From: Microlunatus parietis
GTDB taxonomy: Bacteria; Actinomycetota; Actinomycetes; Propionibacteriales; Propionibacteriaceae
NCBI RefSeq assembly: GCF_013407955.1
Contig: NZ_JACCBU010000001.1
Location: 620,001 to 684,000, forward strand
Direction: 5' to 3'
DNA: 64,000 nt
The notes under the pieces are model-generated. The model had not been told where the DNA came from, ran no database searches, and saw only the letters and a list, made by a program, of their open reading frames with translations. Both the position numbers and the translations under genes were made by a program. Below, piece after piece: positions 18,101 to 26,366 of this stretch (within the stretch, counting starts at the first letter, position 1; every line of letters starts with the position of its first letter).

Positions 18101-18636
18101 TCGCCGCGACCGAGTACTGGACCTGGCACGCGGTCCGCCCGGACGGCACCGCCCTGTTCCGGACCCGCGGCGTGGAGAGCTCGGGCGGTTCGGCCGTCGC
18201 TGCCGTACCCGATCCCGACGGAGCCGGACGGCTCGCCGTGTTCGGCGGCTGGGACGGCCACCTGACCGCCTACCGCCCGGACGGCGAACGGGCCTGGGAC
18301 CGTGCCTTCGGCGACGTGATCACGACCATGATCAACAACGGCGACGACCTGATCGTCGGGACCAGGGCGGGATTCCTGTATCGGGTCGCGCCGGACGGAA
18401 CCACGCGCTGGCAGCGTGGAGTCGGGTCCGGGGTGATCGCCGCGGCCGTCGTCGGCGGCTCCATCGTCGTCGCCACGGCCGGCCGGCTGCTGCGGTACGG
18501 CCTCGACGGCGCCGACTCCGGCCACCTCGACCGATCGGAACCGGTGCTGGCCGTCGCACCGCTCCGCAGCGACGGCGTCACCGGGCTGTACCTCCGGGAC
18601 GGCTCCGGCCATTCCTGGCTGCCGTACGCCGACTGA
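15169..18636 (+). CDS. Heparinase II/III-like polysaccharide lyase fused to a PQQ/FG-GAP-type propeller
   Basis: A 1155-residue protein. The first ~500 residues are helical and toroid-like (RTHRGMTPYLNHLALMYQLT, RHNHFTFAALGLLFGATM). A heparinase II/III-like sheet domain follows with GVGVGGHGHVDAGAIV at ~555 and ISANFHNTVVIFRDG at ~585, histidines typical of that family. From ~810 to the end are repeats of a beta-propeller, including AADADGD-type loops such as ADLDGDGLDEIIAATEY. No signal peptide or membrane segment is visible, so it is probably cytoplasmic. The linker carries an in-frame dispersed repeat (17582-17601). The start at ATG 15169 has GAGG eight bases upstream; the longer frame from 15106 begins with low-complexity sequence. 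Confidence 0.75.
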   Translation: MRPQPARAELAWDELNADYPVPLTKITDVPSPDAFTMIDRSGTTFQISCPASPAGLAAGRRLTERLRAAGRTAGLTAIVADPIPAGWPEGTPRTPRARSLGGTAALRIMIGNVDSNADLAGLYHSLCLPVDPTFPGHGGAYLRTFADPWCDGSDALIIGVSDDTDLDPALDLLEPYLIIDEGRVAISRLHQVVIADELRRRYPQLSPDYHGEGLGAEEFRSAAEQAYRTRTHRGMTPYLNHLALMYQLTGDPGFTERYRAIFADMIIETAAWQPDQWGRWGFDADFAAVGMIAGWHAIKDSPTFTAEDRRQLTAHLLAYLGNSEEQWVMHRATASHPARHNHFTFAALGLLFGATMIAGTHDPERAERWLAMADECFAPQLTATKPTEDCDSYGWLTLAHTLRYALVRPWPAYVEDGWCRATLDRGITAMDNLGHQVPHGDASRYDGNYAELAFWTPAAWLLQDPAARSLVARKLSSRPDPAHLGIAPIGHDYGSSGWRRDDTLFTPAPIDVRPLDPAFVESVKLPAPADGFDKLALRDGIGETDRYLLLDGVGVGGHGHVDAGAIVRLTSRNRLWLEDADYDKISANFHNTVVIFRDGETSVRPPYASLHWQFHDQQVAIATVGLTGLSGCDWTRSVIMLTGLGFLVVDTITAEEAGPLETHCLWRTVGRTERVDSEGAGDHWTMIMGEERLRLITAAPSGGWRTELATEPYRRTNWPDYRYAEPEVSVLRQVSAADVRAGESRTLVHLLADGPGEAALERSGDQARVIIGDQSLRLDLAALASGDGPRVITDAGSAERPTRSFPEPVEGQTTAHPDPRWSIQHPASATLITDLAGDGTDRLLLGDATGVSCYQEDQLLWRADTVAPVTALGRGGGPDGAGVIVGQADGRLTVLDPAGATLWQQTFQPHMGHPATVRAAFSARLDPDGPPSVIIATESCHVEAFTAGGEFRWRYEVIHAASAADAADLDGDGLDEIIAATEYWTWHAVRPDGTALFRTRGVESSGGSAVAAVPDPDGAGRLAVFGGWDGHLTAYRPDGERAWDRAFGDVITTMINNGDDLIVGTRAGFLYRVAPDGTTRWQRGVGSGVIAAAVVGGSIVVATAGRLLRYGLDGADSGHLDRSEPVLAVAPLRSDGVTGLYLRDGSGHSWLPYAD
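17582..17601 (+). repeat. Dispersed CCCTGAGC(C/T)TGTCGAAGGG repeat, copy 1 (inside a gene)
   Basis: TCCCTGAGCCTGTCGAAGGG lies in frame within the heparinase-like gene and is translated as part of FPEPVEG, in the linker between the lyase part and the propeller. The same sequence, with one base different, recurs at 48903, 61191 and 63788. Such REP-like palindromes are scattered in many GC-rich genomes. Confidence 0.85.
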
Positions 18637-18691
18637 AGCGGCGCCCGCCACACCCGACCGGACGCCGCCGCGGAATATCGCCCGGAAGCCC

Positions 18692-18721
18692 TTGACGACA
18701 CCTGCACCCGATTCGTAACGT
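18692..18721 (+). promoter_or_regulatory. Sigma-A-type promoter of the LacI-led operon
   Basis: TTGACG at 18692-18697 and TAACGT at 18716-18721 are separated by 18 bp and resemble -35 and -10 elements. A transcript would begin just before the palindrome at 18735, placing that operator in the early transcribed region. Confidence 0.5.
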
Positions 18722-18734
18722 GAGGTACAGGTCA

Positions 18735-18748
18735 TTCATACGTATGAA
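18735..18748. promoter_or_regulatory. LacI-family operator TTCATACGTATGAA
   Basis: A perfect 14-bp palindrome with central CG, the form expected of LacI/GalR operators. It lies just downstream of the predicted promoter and overlaps the ribosome-binding site (GAAGG 18746-18750) of the LacI gene, so bound repressor would block both transcription and the start region. Autoregulation is inferred. Confidence 0.7.
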
Positions 18749-18756
18749 GGATGTCA

Positions 18757-19830
18757 ATGGCGGCTCAACGACGACGCGCAACGCAGAAGGACATCGCCTC
18801 TCGACTCGGGATCTCCCAGTCCACGGTGTCGCTGGTCGTCAGCGGCGGCCCGGCCGGCGACCTGATCGCCGAGGAGACCCGCCGGCGCGTGCTCGAGACC
18901 GCCCGGGAACTCGGCTACGCCGTCAACGCCTCGGCGCGCAACCTGAAGGGCGGGGTGAACCGGCTGCTCGGCGTCTACACGTTCGAGCCGGTCTTCCCGG
19001 TGGACCAGCGCGACTTCTACTTCCCGTTCCTGCTCGGCGTCGAGGAGGCGACCGCCGAACACGGCTACGACCTGCTGCTGTTCAGCTCCGCCAACGCCAG
19101 CGGTGACCGCCGGATCTACGCCAACGGCGTCAACCGGCTCAAGGTCGCCGACGGCTGCGTCCTGCTCGGCCGCCGGCTGCACCAGGACGACATGGCGGCG
19201 CTGCTCCGCGAGGACTTCCCGTTCGTCTTCATCGGCCGCCGCGACGTGCCGGGCCACGACCTGTCCTACGTCGGCGCCGACTACGTCGGAGCGACCCGGA
19301 CGGTCGTGCGGTCGCTGGCCGAGCTCGGGCACCGGCGGCTGGCGTACCTGAAGGTCGCCCACGATCAGGAATGGACGAAGGACCGCGAGACCGGCTTCCG
19401 GCAGGGCGTCGAGGAACTGGGCCTGCCGGCCGACGGGATCCTGCTGCACCCACTGGAGGATTCCGACGTCGTCGCCGAGTCCCTGATCGAGGACTGGCTC
19501 ACGGCCGGCATCACGGCCGTCCTGGTGGAGCCGAGCCAGGACGACAGCGCGATCTCCGCCGTGGAACGGGCCGTCACCGCGGTCGGCGCGCGGATCCCGG
19601 CGGACCTGTCGGTGGTCGTCCTCGGTGATCCGCCGCTGGTCAACGCCACCGCCCGGGATTGGACCCGGTTCGCCATTCCGCGGGAGCAGATGGGCCGGGC
19701 CGCCGTCCGGCTGCTGCTGGAACTGCTCGCCGACGATTCCGGCGCGGCGCGGCAGCTGATGCTGGACTGCATCCCGATCCCCGGGGATTCGGTGGCGGCA
19801 CCCCGGTCCCGGCCCGAGGCACGGCCATGA
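18757..19830 (+). CDS. LacI family transcriptional regulator
   Basis: A 357-residue repressor. The N-terminal helix-turn-helix is clear: ATQKDIASRLGISQSTVSLV, followed by the hinge TRRRVLETARELGYAVNASA. The rest is a periplasmic-binding-protein-like ligand domain (LLLFSSANASGDRRIY, FVFIGRRDVPGHDLSYVGAD, ADLSVVVLGDPPLV), so the effector is probably a sugar. The ATG at 18757 is preferred to 18751 because GAAGG is six bases before it and abuts the other. It heads the glycan operon; the next gene starts inside its stop (ATGA). Confidence 0.9.
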   Translation: MAAQRRRATQKDIASRLGISQSTVSLVVSGGPAGDLIAEETRRRVLETARELGYAVNASARNLKGGVNRLLGVYTFEPVFPVDQRDFYFPFLLGVEEATAEHGYDLLLFSSANASGDRRIYANGVNRLKVADGCVLLGRRLHQDDMAALLREDFPFVFIGRRDVPGHDLSYVGADYVGATRTVVRSLAELGHRRLAYLKVAHDQEWTKDRETGFRQGVEELGLPADGILLHPLEDSDVVAESLIEDWLTAGITAVLVEPSQDDSAISAVERAVTAVGARIPADLSVVVLGDPPLVNATARDWTRFAIPREQMGRAAVRLLLELLADDSGAARQLMLDCIPIPGDSVAAPRSRPEARP

Positions 19831-21461
19831 GGAGCCCGGATGCGACCCCACGACGAACGTTCCTGGCCGGCGCCGGAACGATCACGGCGGCGATCGTGAC
19901 CGGGGCCGCGGATCCGGCCGCGGCCGAGCCGACCGACGACTCCCCCGACACCAGCGACCGACCGGGACACTTCGAAGCGACGACCCTGTGGACCCGCGGC
20001 GGCGAGAACGGCTGGGTCGACTTCCGCGTCCACGGCGTCGCGACGACCCCGGCCGGCGTCGTGCTCGCCTTCAGCGAGGCCCGGGTGGGCACCAGCGCGG
20101 ACGACGGGCCGAAGGACCTCGTCCTGCGCCGCAGCCTCGACGGCGGCCGGACCTGGGGCCCGACCACGTTTCTCGAACGGCACGACGGCGGCGGCTGGGC
20201 CAACCCCACTCCGGTGGTCGATCGGCGCACGGGCCGGATCACCGTCTGGTACGCCTGGAACGACCGGGGCCAGGCGTCGCGGGTCTTCCGGCGCTGGTCG
20301 ACCGACGACGGACTCAGCTGGAGTGAGCCGACCGAGCAGACCCAGCTCTTCGCCGGTAACCCGGCCGGTTGGACGTTCCACCTGCCCGGTCCCGGCCACG
20401 GGATCCAGCTCGCGGACGGCCGGCTGCTCGTCGAGGTTTGGCACCGGCGGCCGCTCGACCTGCCCGCGGCCGAGCGGGACTACACGGCGAGCGTGATCTA
20501 CAGCGACGACGGCGGGCTGACCTGGGCTCGTGGCGGCACTGTCCCCGACGGCGCCGGCCTCGGCCTGAACGAGGCGCGGATCGCGGAGCTGGCCACCGGC
20601 GAGGTGATCCTGAACTCGAGGCTGGGCGGCGGCGTGAGCAACAGCAGCCGGGCGGTGGCGCGGAGCCGGGACCGCGGGCTGACGTTCACCGAAGCCGTGA
20701 TCGAGACCAACCTGCCACCGCATGCGGGGATCACCGTCGGACTGGCGGCCCGGGTCGACCGGCGCGGCGTCGAGCGGGTCGTCTACAGCAGCCCCGTCGC
20801 CGGCACGGCCCGGGACACCCTGTATGCCCGGCTCAGTCACGACGGCGCCGAGTCCTGGTCCTGGGGCCGGGTGGTCGACGGTGCCCGGGTCGGCTACTCC
20901 GACGCCGTCTGGCTGGACGACGCCACGCTGCTCGTGCTGTACAGCCGCCTCGGCGACTCCGGCGCCGCGACGCTCGACGTGGTCGCGGCTCGGTTCGACC
21001 TCGGTTGGCTCAGCCAGGGCCAGGACGACGTGCGGACCGGGCCGGCCGGGCTCCGGCATCGCTATCAGGCCGAGGGGCTGCGGGCCGAGTCCACCGTCCC
21101 CCGGGCGCCGATGATCATCGAACCGGCGGCCCAGGGTTCGGCCGTGCTGGCCGTGCCCGCGGTGGCCCGGCACGACGCGCACACCGTGATCATCGTGCCG
21201 CAGTCGTCCGGTCGCCGGCGGCTGCGGTGCCGTTTCCGTACCCCCGGGCCGGCGGCCGGCGCCGCGGTGATCATCAAGATCGACGGCCGCCGCCGGGGCG
21301 GTGTCGTCGCCACCTCGACCGGCGACCCGTTCCTCGAGGTCGAACTCGGGATGATCATGGTCCGGGCCGGCCGCCCGGTCCGCGTCGAGTTCGTCGCCGT
21401 CGAGCCCGGCCCCGACGCCGGGTTCGCCTTCCAGATCGACGCCATCCAGATCCATCCCTAA
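19827..21461 (+). CDS. Secreted sialidase-like (BNR/Asp-box) glycosidase
   Basis: A 544-residue protein. PRRTFLAGAGTITAAIVTG at the N-terminus is a Tat signal. The core is a six-bladed sialidase-type propeller with Asp boxes: SLDGGRTWGP, STDDGLSWSE, YSDDGGLTW, SRDRGLTF and SHDGAESWSW. An RIP-like FRVHGVATTPAGVVLAF lies before the first blade. The last ~120 residues form a separate beta domain with YQAEGLRAES, resembling carbohydrate-binding modules. The class includes sialidases and other exo-glycosidases or isomerising hydrolases, so substrate is open. Overlaps the LacI gene by 4 bp. Confidence 0.8.
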   Translation: MRSPDATPRRTFLAGAGTITAAIVTGAADPAAAEPTDDSPDTSDRPGHFEATTLWTRGGENGWVDFRVHGVATTPAGVVLAFSEARVGTSADDGPKDLVLRRSLDGGRTWGPTTFLERHDGGGWANPTPVVDRRTGRITVWYAWNDRGQASRVFRRWSTDDGLSWSEPTEQTQLFAGNPAGWTFHLPGPGHGIQLADGRLLVEVWHRRPLDLPAAERDYTASVIYSDDGGLTWARGGTVPDGAGLGLNEARIAELATGEVILNSRLGGGVSNSSRAVARSRDRGLTFTEAVIETNLPPHAGITVGLAARVDRRGVERVVYSSPVAGTARDTLYARLSHDGAESWSWGRVVDGARVGYSDAVWLDDATLLVLYSRLGDSGAATLDVVAARFDLGWLSQGQDDVRTGPAGLRHRYQAEGLRAESTVPRAPMIIEPAAQGSAVLAVPAVARHDAHTVIIVPQSSGRRRLRCRFRTPGPAAGAAVIIKIDGRRRGGVVATSTGDPFLEVELGMIMVRAGRPVRVEFVAVEPGPDAGFAFQIDAIQIHP

Positions 21462-21490
21462 GCCCCCATCACTCTTCGCTCGGAGGCACA

Positions 21491-22423
21491 GTGCAGAAGG
21501 TCATTCAGTACGAACGCGGCCTGGAGAAGTTCAAGCCGCTGCGCAACATCGTCACCTACGACGATTTCGATCATGGTTTCAACGGCTGGTTGGACCTGAC
21601 CCCGAACTTCGTCAACGACGACTACCGGCACCATCCGTCCGAGGTCGACCTGGCCAGCTGGGCGCCGTCCATGATCAGCGCGGCGCCGATGCGGTTCGCC
21701 GCGACGCACGGGTCGATGGAGGGTACGTACTCGCTGAAGCTGAACACCAAGCCGGTCGCCAATCGCTACGAGGAGAAGCCGGCCGACGGCAGCATGGGCG
21801 TCGCCCTGAAGCGGTTGTCGAACTACGACCCGAACCTGCGGCACGTCCAGATCGAGACCTGGTACGCCTACACGCCGCAGCAGGACCGGCTCGGGTTCGG
21901 CGAGGAGGACCTGCGGGCCTTCGGGTTCTACTTCGACATCCAGGACGCCGAGTACCGCTGGATGCCCGGCGTCCGCTACGTCAACTCCGTGAACGGCGAG
22001 CTGACCAAGAAGTGGCAGTACTGGAAGGTCGCCGACGGCGTGACCAAGAAGGACTGGTGCTACGGCCGTGAGGACGGCTGGCAGCGGCCCGGCGTGGACA
22101 ACCTCTGGTACGGGCGCCGGTTCCCGGACGGCTCGGCCGACGCCTTCCAATGGGTCCCCGACGGCGCGCAGGACCTGCTGTACAACGAAAGTCCGGACAA
22201 GATCAACTGGCTCTACTTCCGGCTCTTGATCGACTACCAGGCCCGCGAGTACGTCGAGCTGCAGAGCATGGACCGGACGTTCGACCTGCGCGGGCTGGCC
22301 CCGACGCTGGTCAGCCCGTACAAGAGCATCACCAATCTGATCAACCCGATCTTCTTCGTCGAGACCGACACGCAGCGCAGCGTGAATCTGTTTCTCGACT
22401 CCGTCGTCTACTCCACCGACTGA
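21491..22423 (+). CDS. Unrecognised protein of the glycan cluster (310 aa)
   Basis: Starts at GTG with GGAGG upstream and has no signal peptide. It is rich in aromatics and reads like a beta-sandwich protein: VTYDDFDHGFNGWLDLTPNF near the start and HGSMEGTYSLKLNTKP, the pattern of carbohydrate-binding/laminin-like domains, then ETWYAYTPQQDRLGFGEEDL, RAFGFYFDIQDAEYRWMPGV and SVNLFLDSVVYSTD at the end. I cannot name a family. It lies between the sialidase-like gene and the small protein at 22445 and is presumably co-transcribed. Confidence 0.65.
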   Translation: MQKVIQYERGLEKFKPLRNIVTYDDFDHGFNGWLDLTPNFVNDDYRHHPSEVDLASWAPSMISAAPMRFAATHGSMEGTYSLKLNTKPVANRYEEKPADGSMGVALKRLSNYDPNLRHVQIETWYAYTPQQDRLGFGEEDLRAFGFYFDIQDAEYRWMPGVRYVNSVNGELTKKWQYWKVADGVTKKDWCYGREDGWQRPGVDNLWYGRRFPDGSADAFQWVPDGAQDLLYNESPDKINWLYFRLLIDYQAREYVELQSMDRTFDLRGLAPTLVSPYKSITNLINPIFFVETDTQRSVNLFLDSVVYSTD

Positions 22424-22444
22424 CCGCGCCCCGGAGGCCACGCA

Positions 22445-22771
22445 GTGCTCAACTTCGCCACGTCCGTCATCGAACGCCGGCTCACGATCAACGACGTCCA
22501 CGCGACCCATCCGTACGAAGCGGGCTGGGCCGCCGAGGCCGTCTTCTTCGTCCAGGTCGAGGGTGATCATCCGGAGCTGTCCGTTCAGGCACAGATCTCC
22601 CCCGACGGTTTGCACTGGGTCGACCGGGGCGACCCCCGGAAGATCGCGCCGGAGGAGGAGATCATCGCCATCGAGCTGGCCAACTTCGGCGGCTGGCTCC
22701 GGCTGACCTTCGCCGGCGCGACCCCGGAACAACCCGCCCGGGTCCTGGTGCACCTCGCCCTGAAGGGCTGA
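22445..22771 (+). CDS. Unrecognised small beta protein of the glycan cluster (108 aa)
   Basis: Starts at GTG with GGAGG eight bases upstream. The sequence is predicted to be all-beta (AEAVFFVQVEGDHPELSVQA, QISPDGLHWVDRG, GGWLRLTFAGATP), like a single small jelly-roll or coat-type domain. It has no signal, membrane segment or cysteine. Its placement directly after the 310-residue protein suggests the two act together. No family was recognised. Confidence 0.6.
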   Translation: MLNFATSVIERRLTINDVHATHPYEAGWAAEAVFFVQVEGDHPELSVQAQISPDGLHWVDRGDPRKIAPEEEIIAIELANFGGWLRLTFAGATPEQPARVLVHLALKG

Positions 22772-22826
22772 TAGCCCCCGTCCCGATCACCCACCCCGAA
22801 GTCCCGACTCAACGAGGAGTGAGGCC

Positions 22827-24341
22827 ATGAGATCCCTCAGGCCTGCGGCGGTTGCGACCGCCGCGTTCTTGACCATGATCATCACCGCCTGCAGCACCAC
22901 CACGACCGGCCCCGCGGCGCCGGGTGCCGGCGAGACCGGCGGCGAGCTCGCCGTGGCCGGCCAGTTCCCGATCGAGTCCATCGACCCGAACGGGAAGCTG
23001 GCCATCGACGGCGGCACCCGGGTCGCCTCGATCCAGCTGTACAGCCCGCTGCTGCGCACGATCGGCCCCGGCGAGTTCGAGGGGGTCGCCGCGGAGACGT
23101 GGGACGCCGACGCCGCCGCGAGGACGTTCGAGTTCACGCTGAAGGAGGGGATCGCCTTCTCGGACGGCTCCCCGATCACCGGCCAGGACGTCGCCGCCTC
23201 GTTCACCCGTACGGTCGAGTCGGACGGCCCGTACTCGGCCAACTTCGTCGGCGTCGAGGTCGAGGCCACCGACCGCACCGTGACCTTCACCGCGCCCGCC
23301 GCCGACCCGGCGCTGCCGGCCAAGCTGACCGGGCTGATGATCACCCCGGCCAGCGCCACCGTGCAGAGCTACGAGGGCAAGCCGGTCACCTCGGGCCCGT
23401 TCGCCGTCGAGTCGTTCTCCCCCGGCGGTGACCTGGTGATGATCCCGAACCAGCACTACTGGGGCGACAAGCCGAAGGTCGACCGGCTGACGATCCGGTC
23501 GATCCCCGAGCTGGCCACCCGGGTCACCGCGCTCGGCACCGGCGAACTCGACGTCATCTGGGGCATCTCCGACGACGACGTCCGCCAGCTCCGCGGCAAC
23601 CCCGAGATCAAGATCGAATCCGCCGTCGGCTCGGCGGTGATCACGATGTGGATGAACGCCTCGACGCCCGCGCTCAAGGACGCGAAGGTCCGGCGCGCGC
23701 TGTGGCAGGCGGTCGACTTCGACACGTTGATCACCCAGCTCTATCCGGAGAGCGGCAAGCCGGCGGACTCCGTCCTCGCGCCGACCGTCTTCGGCTACGC
23801 GCCGCAGCAGCCGGTCGCCCACGACCCGGACGCCGCCAAGCAGGCCCTCGCCGACGCCGGCTTCGACTTCGAGAACACGACCCTGCGCTTCCACTTCTCC
23901 CAGACCCAGTTCAAGCAGTGGGTGCAGTCGGTCGCCTCCGACCTGGCGGCTGTCGGGGTCAAGGTCGAGGTGCTGGAGAAGGAGCAGGCCGTCTACACCG
24001 AGGACCTGCTGGCGCTGCGCTGGGACATCAACATCCAGCAGGTCGGCACGCTGGGCCTGGACGCCTCGTACAACCTCGGCCGGCTCTACACCTGCGCGGC
24101 GAAACGTACCGGCTACTGCAATCCGGACCTGGACGCGCTGCTCAAGAAGGCCGGCAGCTCCACCGATCCGGCCGCCCGCGAGCAGGCGTACGCCGACGCC
24201 ACCGCCCTGATCTGGACCGAGGCCGTCGGCATGTACCCGATGTTCGTCGACAACGTCTTCGCGACCCGGACCACCGTCTCGGGTTTCGTCGCCGACGGCG
24301 AGGGGCTGCCGCGCTTCGACAACGTCTCGGTGACCGAATGA
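22827..24341 (+). CDS. ABC transporter solute-binding lipoprotein (family 5, peptide/oligosaccharide type)
   Basis: A 504-residue receptor with a Sec lipoprotein signal ending IITAC at residue ~20. Family 5 features include VAAETWDADAAARTFEFTLK, IAFSDGSPITGQDVAASF and NQHYWGDKPKVDRLTI. Family 5 includes dipeptide carriers and many oligosaccharide receptors; the context favours oligosaccharides. No permease is encoded nearby; the only Dpp-type permeases in the window are at 37.8-40.0 kb. The next reading frame starts in its stop codon if ATG 24338 is used. Confidence 0.85.
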   Translation: MRSLRPAAVATAAFLTMIITACSTTTTGPAAPGAGETGGELAVAGQFPIESIDPNGKLAIDGGTRVASIQLYSPLLRTIGPGEFEGVAAETWDADAAARTFEFTLKEGIAFSDGSPITGQDVAASFTRTVESDGPYSANFVGVEVEATDRTVTFTAPAADPALPAKLTGLMITPASATVQSYEGKPVTSGPFAVESFSPGGDLVMIPNQHYWGDKPKVDRLTIRSIPELATRVTALGTGELDVIWGISDDDVRQLRGNPEIKIESAVGSAVITMWMNASTPALKDAKVRRALWQAVDFDTLITQLYPESGKPADSVLAPTVFGYAPQQPVAHDPDAAKQALADAGFDFENTTLRFHFSQTQFKQWVQSVASDLAAVGVKVEVLEKEQAVYTEDLLALRWDINIQQVGTLGLDASYNLGRLYTCAAKRTGYCNPDLDALLKKAGSSTDPAAREQAYADATALIWTEAVGMYPMFVDNVFATRTTVSGFVADGEGLPRFDNVSVTE

Positions 24342-24397
24342 CCACAGCGCATGACCACCACGAGCCCACGCCACCAACGATCGATGGGAGCAGTGCG

Positions 24398-26245
24398 ATG
24401 ACCGACGACGACGTCAACCTCAACCGCCGCAGGATGATCATGGCCGGAGCGGCCGGCCTCGGCCTGCTGGCCGCCACCAGCAGCACGGCGAGAGCCGAAC
24501 CGCCGAGCACCACGAACGAGGACGGCACGCCCGTGCTCACCCCACAACAGTTCGGCGCCGTGGGCGACGGCGTGGCCGACGACACCGACGCCATCCAGGC
24601 CGCGATCAACGCCGCCCGGAAGCAGCAGAACAAGATCGTCGTGCTGCCGCCCGGCCAGTACAAGGTGACCCGGACGATCGTCGTCGGTGATCACGAGTAC
24701 GAGACCCCGGGCGAACACCTGAACCGGTTCGTGCTGCGCGGCTACGGCATGTTCGGCGAGGAGCCGTCCAAGATCATCTTCCATCAGGACGGCGTCGGCA
24801 TCCGCTGGGAGGCCTCCCTCGGCGGGATCCACGGCGTCGCCTTCGACGCCCCGGCCAAGACCGCCAACAACGTCGCGCTGCACGTCGCCCGCAACTCGGC
24901 GAACACCGACGACACCGACGTCACCATCGTCGAGTGCTCGTTCCTGCGCTTCCAGCGCGCCATGGAGAGTGTCGGCCGCGGCTTCCTGTTCACCAAGAAC
25001 AAGGTCGCCGTCTGCACCACGGGCATCACCATCTCGTGGCCGGCGGGTGAGATCCCGGGCGGCGTGGTGCACAAGCTGCCGTACGGCCTGCGCAAGTGGT
25101 TGATCACCGACAACCACTTCCACTCCAACTTCGACGCGATCATCTTCAACGGCGCCCCGGACGGCGACTTCCGCGGCGCGGTGATCAGCAACAACCTGCT
25201 CGACATCGGTCGCCGGCTGTTCAAGGGCAGCCTGACCAACTCGACGATCACCGGCAACGTGGTCGAGAACGGCACCGGCAACGCGATCATCGAGATCACC
25301 TCCGGCGGGCACAACCTGACCATCAGCGGCAACGTGATCGGCGGCTTCGACACCACGCCGGGCGCCTGGGGTCCGCCGCGGTACGCCATCCAGTTCGGCG
25401 GGTCGGTCGAGGCGAAGAACGTCACGATCTCGGCCAACACGTTCAACTGGATCGCCGGCTCCCCGATCCGGTTCGACCGGCCGGCCGACAAGATCAGCAT
25501 CACCGCGAACTCGTTCGACCACTGGAACCTGAGCAAGGCGTCGACCCACGCCGCCGTTCTTGCCATGGCCGACGCGACCCGGTTCGCGATCAGCAGCAAC
25601 GCCTTCTCCACCGGCGGGAACCCGGACGGCGTGCCGATCCGGATTGCCGGCGCGCTGAGCGAGTCCAACGTGATCGGCAACGTGTTCGAGTCGCCCGCCC
25701 TGGTCGCCGCCGGCACCATCGCCGCCGACTCGTTCGTCGAGTCCGAACCCGGCCGGTTCTCCCGGCTGCAACTGGCCGCACCGAAGGGCGGCGCCGCCCG
25801 CGTCGTCAGCACCGCCACCGAGGGGATCGCGGCCACGGAACGCTACGGCGGCTATCTGGTCGAGGGCACGCTGGCGGCGGGCTCCGGGCCGGGCGTCAAG
25901 GGCGGCATCGACGTGGTGGCCGTGAACGGCGCCGGCTCGGCAGCCACCAACCTCCTCTGCGCGACGAACTCGACCAACGAGGTGGTCTCCTTCCAGGCCA
26001 GCGTCGCCGGCCTGATCCCGCCGGTCGACAACGCCCGCGACCTCGGCAGCCCGGACGCCGCGCTCCGGACCGTGCACACCCACGAGGCCCGGCTGCACCC
26101 GTACACCGTCGCGACGCTGCCCAAGGCCGCCGACGCCCCGGGCGCGCTGATCCAGGTCGGCGACGGCCACGACGGCAAACCCTGCCTGGCCCTCTCCGAC
26201 GGCAGGTCCTGGCGCCGCATCCCGCTCGCCGACCCGATCGGTTGA
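24398..26245 (+). CDS. Tat-exported pectate-lyase-fold (right-handed beta-helix) protein with tailspike-like end
   Basis: A 615-residue protein. NLNRRRMIMAGAAGLGLLAA is a Tat signal. QFGAVGDGVADDTDAIQAAI at ~50 is the pectate-lyase-3/phage tailspike entry motif, and repeats rich in NxxTISGN turns follow (STITGNVVENGTGNAIIEIT, HNLTISGNVIGG, KNVTISANTFN). The last ~90 residues (ARDLGSPDAALRTVH, then GKPCLALSDGRSWRR) resemble C-terminal segments of phage tail proteins. Start 24398 is preferred: GGGAG precedes it and it gives a normal Tat n-region. ATG 24338, overlapping the previous stop, would add 20 residues. Confidence 0.75.
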   Translation: MTDDDVNLNRRRMIMAGAAGLGLLAATSSTARAEPPSTTNEDGTPVLTPQQFGAVGDGVADDTDAIQAAINAARKQQNKIVVLPPGQYKVTRTIVVGDHEYETPGEHLNRFVLRGYGMFGEEPSKIIFHQDGVGIRWEASLGGIHGVAFDAPAKTANNVALHVARNSANTDDTDVTIVECSFLRFQRAMESVGRGFLFTKNKVAVCTTGITISWPAGEIPGGVVHKLPYGLRKWLITDNHFHSNFDAIIFNGAPDGDFRGAVISNNLLDIGRRLFKGSLTNSTITGNVVENGTGNAIIEITSGGHNLTISGNVIGGFDTTPGAWGPPRYAIQFGGSVEAKNVTISANTFNWIAGSPIRFDRPADKISITANSFDHWNLSKASTHAAVLAMADATRFAISSNAFSTGGNPDGVPIRIAGALSESNVIGNVFESPALVAAGTIAADSFVESEPGRFSRLQLAAPKGGAARVVSTATEGIAATERYGGYLVEGTLAAGSGPGVKGGIDVVAVNGAGSAATNLLCATNSTNEVVSFQASVAGLIPPVDNARDLGSPDAALRTVHTHEARLHPYTVATLPKAADAPGALIQVGDGHDGKPCLALSDGRSWRRIPLADPIG

Positions 26246-26366
26246 CCGAACCGCGGGTCGCGAGGACCCGGGTGCCCGAGCACCGGGATCTCGCCGAGCG
26301 ATCATGGGCGCCGGCTGATCCGACGGTTACGGTCAGCGTGGCCCGAGGAGATTCGAGGGAGAGCTG

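Noticed and set aside
15100..18735. A 1211-codon minus-strand open frame opposite the heparinase-like gene.
   Set aside because: It has no domain, is Arg/Gly/Val-rich and mirrors the plus-strand gene, which has clear motifs and a ribosome site.
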